Shown here one piece after another: positions 1 through 5,871 of a DNA stretch of 6,360 bases (position 1 is the stretch's first letter; every line of letters starts with the position of its first letter). Under the pieces are notes generated by a model, which saw nothing but the letters and a program-made list of their open reading frames with translations, ran no database searches and was not told the origin of the DNA. Source of the DNA: CAVYGB01 sp046734815 (GTDB lineage: Bacteria > Myxococcota_A > Polyangia > Fen-1088); the NCBI GenBank assembly GCA_046734815.1, contig JBKPRZ010000217.1:1-6360 (forward strand). The letters are read 5' to 3'. Position numbers and translations under genes: made by a program.

Positions 1-101
1 CTTCTGTCCTCCCTCCGCCCGTCCTTCTGTCCCCCTCCGTCCGTCCTTCTGTCCTCCCTCCGCCCGTCCTTCTGTCCCCCTCCGCCCGTCCTTCTGTCCC
101 C
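1..101. repeat. Pyrimidine-rich tandem repeat, 22/23-bp units in a 45-bp higher-order period
   Basis: Units each begin with CTTCTGTCC and start at 1, 24, 46, 69 and 91. Lengths alternate 23, 22, 23, 22 bp. The real repeating block is therefore 45 bp: 1-45 and 46-90 differ at a single position (T40 versus C85). The fifth unit keeps only its first bases and then decays into a C/T-rich stretch. The + strand is almost free of A. The array touches the window edge, so more copies may lie to the left. No open frame of note is associated with it. Function is unknown; it looks like a minisatellite generated by slippage or unequal exchange. Confidence 0.9.
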
Positions 102-397
102 GTCTGCGCCCCTCTCCGCCTCGCCCTGGCTCCCTATGTCACACGCGCCAGGGCCCGCCACCCCGCCCTGCCGCTTCAACCACCCACCGCGCGACACGCG
201 CCTGCTGCCACCACGGGCTAGAGGCCCGTCGTGGCCCTTCCTCCCGAACCCAGCCGGCCACCCTGCTTGTTCCGACCGACCGCAGTGTTCTGGCCACGGC
301 TCCCCATTGCTGGAACCCGCCCTCCGACTCGTTCACTTCGGTGCACCGCTGCGGGTCGCAGCATCCTTCTCTCTCCGGCGCCCTCCCCCCGGGGGAG
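102..397. other. Non-coding leader region upstream of bioF
   Basis: About 300 bp without a gene I can support. The open frames here, on both strands, are low-complexity Pro/Arg/Gly-rich translations typical of GC-rich noncoding DNA. There is an inverted repeat, ACGGGC at 213-218 and GCCCGT at 224-229, with a 5-nt loop and flanking CCAC/GTGG. It has no following T-run, so it is not a standard intrinsic terminator. I found no convincing -35/-10 pair for bioF. Confidence 0.6.
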
Positions 398-1621
398 ATG
401 TTCCACGTGGAACGGAGCGTGGCGTATCTTCCGCGGGTGTTACCCAGTCTCGTCGACTCGCTGGCCCAGGAGCTCTCCGTCCTGAGCGGGCGGGAGCGCT
501 TCCGGCAGAGTCCTCCCTTTCATGGGGGCACGGCCGACGGTCCCAGCCGCACGCACGACCTGCTGCAGGGGCAAGAGATCGTGAACTTCTGCTCCAATGA
601 CTACCTCGGCCTGGCCTGCCACCCGGCGCTGGCGGAGGCCGCGACCACCTCCAGCCGTAGGTCCGGCTTCGGCGCTTCCGCCTCCCGCCTGGTGTCCGGC
701 GAGCAGCAGGAGCACCGCCTTCTCGAGCAACAGCTGGCGGCGTACGTCGGGCTGCCCTCCGCGCTGCTCTTTCCGACCGGGTACCAGGCAAACCTCGGCG
801 TGGTCACCACGCTGGTCAATGGCAGCGACCTCGTCGTTTCGGACGCCGCGAACCACGCCAGCCTCATCGATGGATGTCGACTGTCGCGCGCCACCATCCG
901 CGTCTACCCGCACTGTGACCTCGACGCCGCGCGGGCGGCGCTCACCGACCGCTCGTCCCAGTACCGACGCAAGATCCTCCTGACCGAATCCCTCTTCAGC
1001 ATGGACGGCGACTTCGCTCCGCTCGCCGATCTTGCCGAGCTCGCCCGGGCCACCGACACCGTCCTCGTGGTGGACGAGGCCCACGCGCTGGGTGTCCTCG
1101 GTCCGGGCGGTCGCGGGCTCTGCGCGGCCGCCGGCGTGGTTCCCGACGCCCTGGTCGGCACGCTGGGAAAAGCGTTCGGGTCTTCGGGCGGATTCGTCGC
1201 GGGCTCGCCCGAGCTGCGCTCCGTCCTGCAGAACCGCGCCCGCACCTTCATCTTCACCACGGCGTCCCCGCCACCGGTCGCCGCCGCCGCCGCCGCCGGC
1301 CTGGAGCTCGCCGCCGGGTCAGACGGCGACCGCCGGCGCTCCCACCTCGCCGAACACATCACCGCCCTGGTCGAGCGCTTGCCTTCCCACGTCCGGGCCA
1401 CCCACCGGTCAGCCATCCTCCCGATCCTCCTCGGCGACGATCGCCGCGCGCTCGACGCCAGCCGCGCCCTGCTCGACCGCGGCTTCTTCGTGCAGGCCAT
1501 CCGCCCCCCCACCGTACCCGAGGGAACCTCCCGCCTCCGCCTCACCCTCTCGGCCGCGCACACCCCGACCGAGGTCCAGCGCCTCGCGGACGCCTTGACC
1601 GATCTCCTGGCGCGACCGTGA
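398..1621 (+). CDS. bioF: 8-amino-7-oxononanoate synthase (KAPA synthase)
   Basis: This is a cytoplasmic PLP enzyme that condenses pimeloyl-ACP/CoA with L-alanine to give 8-amino-7-oxononanoate, an early biotin step. From ATG 398 it has 407 residues. Visible family motifs are NFCSNDYLGL (about 63-72), ASRLVSG (about 94-100), the PLP-contacting DEAHALG with D226 and H229, the Schiff-base lysine K258 in GTLGKAFGSSGG, and the C-terminal IRPPTVPEGTSRLRLTLSA block. The start is uncertain. ATG 398 is preceded directly by GGGGGAG, which is too close for a normal ribosome site. GTG 419 (400 residues) has a weak GGA 7 nt upstream and is closer to the usual family length of about 385-400. GTG 341 (426 residues) is also open. 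The parS site lies within the first codons if ATG 398 is used, or in the leader if GTG 419 is used. Its stop overlaps the bioD start, so the two form an operon. bioA and bioB are absent here. Confidence 0.95.
   Translation: MFHVERSVAYLPRVLPSLVDSLAQELSVLSGRERFRQSPPFHGGTADGPSRTHDLLQGQEIVNFCSNDYLGLACHPALAEAATTSSRRSGFGASASRLVSGEQQEHRLLEQQLAAYVGLPSALLFPTGYQANLGVVTTLVNGSDLVVSDAANHASLIDGCRLSRATIRVYPHCDLDAARAALTDRSSQYRRKILLTESLFSMDGDFAPLADLAELARATDTVLVVDEAHALGVLGPGGRGLCAAAGVVPDALVGTLGKAFGSSGGFVAGSPELRSVLQNRARTFIFTTASPPPVAAAAAAGLELAAGSDGDRRRSHLAEHITALVERLPSHVRATHRSAILPILLGDDRRALDASRALLDRGFFVQAIRPPTVPEGTSRLRLTLSAAHTPTEVQRLADALTDLLARP
399..414. promoter_or_regulatory. parS: parS-like ParB-binding site
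   Basis: The sequence TGTTCCACGTGGAACG contains a perfect 14-bp palindrome (400-413) around the CACGTG core. It matches 15 of 16 positions of the chromosomal parS form TGTTCCACGTGGAACA; only the last base differs. ParB/Spo0J binds such sites to load onto DNA and drive origin segregation with ParA and SMC. The site overlaps the ATG at 398 and the next codons of bioF, which is normal for parS sites, as they often lie inside genes. I see only one copy in the window. An alternative reading is a generic CACGTG operator, but the full-length match makes parS much more likely. Confidence 0.85.
1279..1297 (+). repeat. Trinucleotide (GCC)6 run in bioF
   Basis: Six successive GCC codons (1280-1297) encode six alanines in the helical segment just after the FTTASPPPVA region of bioF. 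A perfect triplet run of this kind can expand or contract in frame without destroying the protein. Alanine-rich sequence is tolerated at this position in the family, so it is probably neutral. Confidence 0.8.
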
Positions 1622-2298
1622 AACATGGCCTCTTCGTGACCGGCACGGACACCGGCGTCGGCAAGACCGTCGTCAGCTCCGGCCTCCTCCGTCTGCTCGC
1701 CCGCCGCGGTGACCGACCGGTTCCCTTCAAGCCCGTCGAGACCGGATGCCGCCGCGGCGTCCCCGCGGACGCGACCCTCCTCCTGGAAGCGTCGCTCCGC
1801 ACCGATCTCGCCATATCAGACGTGTGCCCTATTACGTTTCCTGAACCGGTTGCTCCCGCCGCCGCGGCCCTGGCACACCGCCGGCCCATCCGTCCGGCCG
1901 CCCTCCTCGCCGCCGCCCGCCGCCTGTCCCGTCGGGGCGGCCCTCTCATCGTCGAGAGCGCCGGCGGCCTCCTGTCTCCCTATGGCCCGCGCTTCACCGC
2001 CGCCGACCTGGCCGCACGGCTGGGTTTGCCGCTTCTGCTGGTCGCGCGACACGCCCTGGGCACCATCAATCACACCGCCCTCGCGCTGGCCGAGATCCGT
2101 CGCCGCGGCCTGCCGCTCGCCGGCTACATCCTCGTGACCACCGTCCCGGGCGCAGGCACCGCTCGCGAAAGAAACGCCGAGCTCCTCACCCGCCTGACCG
2201 GCATCGCACCGCTGGCGGTGCTCCCGCATTTGCGCCGTCCCACACCCGACCGGGTGGCGGCCCAGCTCGAGCGCCGCCTGCGCACGCCGATCCTCTGA
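1618..2298 (+). CDS. bioD: ATP-dependent dethiobiotin synthetase
   Basis: This cytoplasmic enzyme carboxylates 7,8-diaminononanoate with CO2 and ATP to form dethiobiotin, the penultimate biotin step. The 226 residues match the usual length of about 225. The P-loop GTDTGVGKT is at residues 9-17, including K16 and T17. The substrate-binding KPVETGC begins at K38. The switch-like segment reads VESAGGLLSP at 112-121, where the common form is VEGAGG, a conservative change. The GTG start at 1618 overlaps the bioF stop as GTGA, which points to translational coupling. No separate Shine-Dalgarno is needed or obvious. The last 52 bp of the gene recur, diverged, directly after the stop, so the C-terminus may have been reshaped by a local duplication. 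It is convergent with jag, 79 bp away, with no strong terminator between them. Confidence 0.95.
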   Translation: MKHGLFVTGTDTGVGKTVVSSGLLRLLARRGDRPVPFKPVETGCRRGVPADATLLLEASLRTDLAISDVCPITFPEPVAPAAAALAHRRPIRPAALLAAARRLSRRGGPLIVESAGGLLSPYGPRFTAADLAARLGLPLLLVARHALGTINHTALALAEIRRRGLPLAGYILVTTVPGAGTARERNAELLTRLTGIAPLAVLPHLRRPTPDRVAAQLERRLRTPIL

Positions 2299-2350
2299 CG
2301 ACCGGGTGGCGGCCCAGCGCGACCGCCGTCCGCGCGCGTAGACCCTCTGG
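2247..2350. repeat. Diverged 52-bp tandem duplication of the bioD 3' end
   Basis: Block 2247-2298 (the end of bioD including its TGA) is followed immediately by a copy at 2299-2350. The first 20 bases, CGACCGGGTGGCGGCCCAGC, are identical; by my count 43 of 52 positions match overall. A trace of a third unit may start near 2352 (CGACCG). Because 52 is not a multiple of three, the second copy is in another frame relative to bioD, and it lies after the stop. Confidence 0.85.
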
Positions 2351-2377
2351 ACGACCGCCGCAGTCGGTGGCCACCCG

Positions 2378-2869
2378 TCAGGGTGACGCCTGCGCCGACC
2401 GCCGCTTCGGGAAGATCACCACCCGCCGCGCCGGCCCCTCACCCTCGGATTCGGTCGTGACGCCGGGATGATCCGCCAGCGCCATGTGCACGACCCGCCG
2501 GTCATGCGGGCTCATCGGTTCCACCGGCACCGGCCGTCCGGAACGCTGAGCCTTTTCGGCCAGCCGCTTGGCCAGGTCCACCAGCGAGTCCTCGCGCCGC
2601 CCCCGGTATCCCTCGGCGTCCACCACCACCAGCGGCCGCTCGCCCGGCTGCTTGAAGACGATCCTGTTCACCAGGTACTGCAGGGCATCCAGGGTCGAGC
2701 CCTTCTTGCCGATCACCAGTCCCGACTCGGCCCCGTGGGCGTCCAGGATGATGCGCTCGCCGTCGTCAAAGGCGCTCACCTCCGCCTCCACCCCCATCCG
2801 CTCAAGAACGTTTCGCAGAACGTCGGCCGCCTTTTCTCGCAGGTTCGCCAATGCAGAGCTCTCGCTCAT
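2378..2869 (-). CDS. jag: Jag/KhpB-type RNA-binding protein (KH + R3H domains), short form
   Basis: A cytoplasmic single-stranded nucleic-acid-binding protein. In Gram-positive bacteria the family (Jag, EloR, KhpB) pairs with KhpA and affects cell elongation and mRNA fate. From ATG 2869 it has 163 residues. The KH domain carries VIGKKGSTLDALQYLVNRIV with the GxxG loop at G54-G57. The R3H domain spans about residues 95-155 with the signature R124-x3-H128 in PHDRRVVHMAL. The N-terminal Jag_N domain found in longer homologues is missing; only a short helical lead precedes the KH region. ATG 2869 is chosen over a TTG at 2890 because GGAGG lies 4 nt upstream. It is 17 nt downstream of the basic protein gene, so they are probably co-transcribed. 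Jag commonly lies beside yidC/rnpA near oriC; yidC is not adjacent here. Confidence 0.93.
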   Translation of the reverse strand: MSESSALANLREKAADVLRNVLERMGVEAEVSAFDDGERIILDAHGAESGLVIGKKGSTLDALQYLVNRIVFKQPGERPLVVVDAEGYRGRREDSLVDLAKRLAEKAQRSGRPVPVEPMSPHDRRVVHMALADHPGVTTESEGEGPARRVVIFPKRRSAQASP

Positions 2870-2873
2870 AACG

Positions 2874-2878
2874 CCTCC
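2874..2878 (-). promoter_or_regulatory. Ribosome binding site of jag
   Basis: On the - strand the sequence reads GGAGGCGTTATG, placing a full GGAGG core 4 nt before ATG 2869. This decides the jag start against the in-frame TTG at 2890. The site lies after the stop of the upstream basic-protein gene. Confidence 0.8.
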
Positions 2879-2886
2879 AGGCTTGG

Positions 2887-3321
2887 TCAAATCGTAAACG
2901 TCGCTATCGGGGTCGGCAGCGCGGGTGGGGCTCCACGCACGACCGTTTCTCCCGTCGCGGTCCTTGGCCTTGGCGTTGGCTTGGTGTCCTCGAGTTGCGC
3001 CGCCGCATCCCGCCCCGCCGAGTCTCTCGTCCCGCCACTTCCCGCGCTGATCGCGCCCGCGTCGCCCGCTTCCCCCGCCGACCTGGACCGTTCCGAAATA
3101 GCCTCCGACGCCCGCCCCCTGGTCGACTTCGTCGATCTATTGGAGGGCGACTTCGTCTTCGCTGGACGGGGGACCGCGTGGGACTTCCCCGCCCGCGGCG
3201 TGCGCTTGCTCTCCGGGGAGGCCTTGCGCGCCTTGGCCCGCGTCTGCGCGCGCCCGCCGAGCGACCGGCCTCTCTCGCCAGCCCTCGCCCGTGCAGTCTT
3301 CTTCTTCTTCGACGCGGCCAT
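2887..3321 (-). CDS. Lys/Arg/Ser/Ala-rich, probably disordered basic protein upstream of jag
   Basis: I do not recognise this 144-residue protein. It opens MAASKKKKTARARAGERGR. Its first 70 or so residues are strongly basic with few hydrophobics, resembling histone H1-like tails or basic extensions of nucleic-acid-binding proteins. The second half becomes more mixed (Gly, Ala, Ser, Asp, Glu) and ends Pro/Thr-rich. No folded domain, signal peptide or membrane segment is visible. The start is ATG 3321; a TTG at 3327 is an alternative, with GGGAG 7 nt upstream of it. The gene stops 17 nt before jag, and a good promoter (3340-3369) faces it, which supports expression. Caution: a random open frame in GC-rich DNA can look like this. 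A nucleic-acid-binding partner for Jag is my inference only. Confidence 0.5.
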   Translation of the reverse strand: MAASKKKKTARARAGERGRSLGGRAQTRAKARKASPESKRTPRAGKSHAVPRPAKTKSPSNRSTKSTRGRASEAISERSRSAGEAGDAGAISAGSGGTRDSAGRDAAAQLEDTKPTPRPRTATGETVVRGAPPALPTPIATFTI

Positions 3322-3339
3322 ACCCAAAAGTTCGCTCCC

Positions 3340-3369
3340 ACCCTACTGTCGGGAGAACCGATGTGTCAA
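3340..3369 (-). promoter_or_regulatory. Sigma70-like promoter for the basic protein-jag unit
   Basis: Read on the - strand there is a perfect -35 TTGACA (3369-3364), an 18-nt spacer and a -10-like TAGGGT (3345-3340). Transcription would start near 3333, only about 6-12 nt before the TTG 3327 or ATG 3321 start, giving a nearly leaderless message. The layout matches the TTGACC-N18-TAGAGT element upstream of cdnL. Confidence 0.5.
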
Positions 3370-3379
3370 CAGAAACGGC

Positions 3380-3408
3380 TTGAATTCAAGGATCTTGCCG
3401 CTTAGCAT
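3380..3408 (+). promoter_or_regulatory. Sigma70-like promoter for pepA, with a 12-bp palindrome over the -35
   Basis: TTGAAT (3380-3385), a 17-nt spacer and TAGCAT (3403-3408) form a reasonable promoter, giving a leader of about 90 nt before pepA. The -35 lies inside the perfect palindrome CTTGAATTCAAG (3379-3390), which could serve as an operator. It sits between the divergent promoters, so a bound protein could affect both. The rest of the leader (3409-3507) shows a short GCCGA/TCGGC hairpin and no clear Shine-Dalgarno. Confidence 0.45.
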
Positions 3409-3507
3409 CCCCCGTCGCCGAGCCGTCTTCGGCACGATCGTCCGGCCCCGCCATGGTGGTGCTTTCGACATCGTGTGCTGCCCTAACCGGCTCTGCCCGT
3501 CACCATC

Positions 3508-5010
<1,503 letters not shown>

Positions 5011-5092
5011 AGCACCCAGAACTTACCGTGAGGTAACCTACGATTCGAGGCCAAAAAGCGCCGCAAATAGTCCTAATACGAGCGCTATAGCC
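5011..5092. other. AT-richer spacer after pepA with a small inverted repeat
   Basis: This spacer has clearly lower GC than the flanking genes. It holds TTACC-GTGA-GGTAA (5023-5036), a 5-bp stem capped by a GNRA-type GTGA loop. CGTAGGGTT at 4990-4998 could alternatively pair with AACCTACG at 5035-5042, with one bulge. GCTATAGC (5084-5091) is an 8-bp palindrome just before the cdnL -35. No T-run follows any of these, so they are not standard terminators. No gene is seen. Confidence 0.5.
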
Positions 5093-5122
5093 TTGACCGT
5101 AGCAATATAGGGGTGGTAGAGT
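5093..5122 (+). promoter_or_regulatory. Sigma70-like promoter for cdnL/carD
   Basis: TTGACC (5093-5098), an 18-nt spacer and TAGAGT (5117-5122) lie in the AT-richer spacer. Initiation near 5129 would give a leader of about 70 nt before ATG 5198. Position, orientation and composition fit a dedicated cdnL promoter separate from pepA. Confidence 0.5.
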
Positions 5123-5128
5123 TCGCGC

Positions 5129-5153
5129 GCCTCGACACAGAGGCCGTTTTTTT
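5129..5153 (+). terminator. Short hairpin with T7 run in the cdnL leader (possible attenuator)
   Basis: GCCTC (5129-5133) pairs with GAGGC (5140-5144) across a 6-nt loop; CG and seven T follow (5147-5153). The stem is only 5 bp, so it is weak as a terminator. Placed at the very start of the predicted cdnL transcript, it could end pepA read-through or act as an attenuator. It may also be chance. Confidence 0.35.
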
Positions 5154-5170
5154 GCAACGACATCACCTTC

Positions 5171-5189
5171 GGGGCAAGCGCCCCAGGAG
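5171..5189 (+). promoter_or_regulatory. cdnL ribosome binding site next to a GGGGC/GCCCC hairpin
   Basis: AGGAG (5185-5189) lies 8 nt before ATG 5198 and fixes the start. It is directly preceded by a 5-bp all-GC stem, GGGGC (5171-5175) and GCCCC (5180-5184), with an AAGC loop. The stem abuts but does not include the ribosome site, so it may modulate access to it or protect the mRNA end. Confidence 0.65.
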
Positions 5190-5197
5190 ACAGGTAC

Positions 5198-5689
5198 ATG
5201 GAGCCGACTTTCCGCGTGGGGGACCTAGCCGTCTATCCGGCACACGGAGTGGCACAAATCATCGGCGTCGAAACGCGCGAGATCTCGTCCAGCAAGCAGA
5301 CCTTCTACATCCTCAAGATCCTGGACAACGGGATGAAGATCATGATCCCGACCAAGAACGCGGCCGCCGTCGGCCTGCGTGAGCTGATCCGCGAGGAGGA
5401 GGTCGACGAGGTCTTCGAGATCCTGAAGAGCCGTGAAGTTGCCGTCGAGGGCCAGACCTGGAACCGCCGCTACCGCGAGTACATGGAAAAGATCAAGACC
5501 GGCTCGGTCTTCGAGATCGCCGAGGTGCTCCGCGACCTGCAGCGTCTCAAGGGCGACAAGGAGCTGTCGTTCGGCGAGCGCAAGATGCTCGACACGGCGC
5601 GCACCCTGCTGGTGAAGGAAATCGCCGTCGCCACCAAGTCCAAGGAAGGCAAGATCGAGGAGAAGCTGAACCGCATCTTCGCCTGCTGA
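5198..5689 (+). CDS. cdnL: CdnL/CarD-family RNA polymerase-binding transcription regulator
   Basis: This protein binds the RNA polymerase beta subunit and stabilises open promoter complexes, notably at rRNA promoters; it is essential in M. xanthus and mycobacteria. Its 163 residues are typical. The N-terminal Tudor-like polymerase-interacting domain (about 1-65) shows VGDLAVYPAHGVAQI at 7-21 and MIPTKNAAAVGLR at 49-61. The C-terminal helical domain contains TWNRRYREYMEKIKTGSVF (87-105) and LSFGERKMLDTAR (123-135). Functionally important positions as I recall them for M. xanthus CdnL (M49, P51, W88, M96, F125) are present at the same numbers; position 39 is Leu, where I recall Val. W88 is the residue that wedges into the promoter minor groove. 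It lacks the HMGA-like C-terminal extension of CarD proper, so CdnL is the better name. It has its own promoter-like element and a strong terminator, so it is probably monocistronic. Confidence 0.96.
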   Translation: MEPTFRVGDLAVYPAHGVAQIIGVETREISSSKQTFYILKILDNGMKIMIPTKNAAAVGLRELIREEEVDEVFEILKSREVAVEGQTWNRRYREYMEKIKTGSVFEIAEVLRDLQRLKGDKELSFGERKMLDTARTLLVKEIAVATKSKEGKIEEKLNRIFAC

Positions 5690-5714
5690 TTGCCGCGGCA
5701 CCGCCGCCCGCGAG

Positions 5715-5743
5715 AACCCCGGAGCAGCCCTCCGGGGTTTTTT
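5715..5743 (+). terminator. Rho-independent terminator of cdnL
   Basis: A perfect 10-bp stem pairs AACCCCGGAG (5715-5724) with CTCCGGGGTT (5730-5739) around a 5-nt CAGCC loop. It runs into six T (5738-5743) and, after one C, four more. It begins 25 nt after the cdnL stop, making it the clearest intrinsic terminator in the window. Confidence 0.95.
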
Positions 5744-5744
5744 C

Positions 5745-5767
5745 TTTTGGGGCCCATGGCCTCAAAA
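5745..5767. repeat. 10-bp inverted repeat with 3-nt loop just after the cdnL terminator
   Basis: TTTTGGGGCC (5745-5754) and GGCCTCAAAA (5758-5767) pair at all ten positions if one G-U is allowed, around a CAT loop. It follows directly on the terminator T-run. Neither strand shows a proper U-tract after it, so its role is unclear; it may be a back-up terminator remnant or chance. Confidence 0.55.
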
Positions 5768-5802
5768 CGCCGCGACGGTTATCGGTCTTCGCCCGCGAAA
5801 AT

Positions 5803-5856
5803 GACGAACGCCCGCTGCAACCTGGCTCCCGGACCAGGTGCGAGCGGGCGCTCGTC
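5803..5856 (-). terminator. Long hairpin, probable terminator of the right-end - strand gene
   Basis: Two 23-nt arms (5803-5825 and 5834-5856) form a stem interrupted only by one 3x3 internal loop, with an 8-nt loop. One mismatch on the + strand (A-C) becomes a G-U pair in the - strand transcript, which favours use in that direction. It starts 15 nt past the stop of the - strand gene and is followed in that transcript by AUUUUC, a weak U-run. Termination or 3'-end protection is likely. Confidence 0.65.
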
Positions 5857-5871
5857 AAATCGGATTCCCTA

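Noticed and set aside
1..101. CRISPR array or plasmid-type iterons
   Set aside because: Units are contiguous with no unique spacers, and there is no Rep or Cas gene nearby; a simple tandem repeat explains it.
136..600. 154-codon + strand frame running into bioF
   Set aside because: It is Pro/Arg-rich, overlaps the real bioF frame by about 200 bp, and has no ribosome site or recognisable domain.
2372..2385. CACCC-GTCA-GGGTG stem at the jag stop as a bioD/jag terminator
   Set aside because: The stem is only 5 bp and no T-run follows on either strand; too weak to call.
5023..5036. tRNA or riboswitch in the pepA-cdnL spacer
   Set aside because: Only a 5-bp stem and a competing pairing are visible; no cloverleaf, T-loop motif or known riboswitch core could be found.
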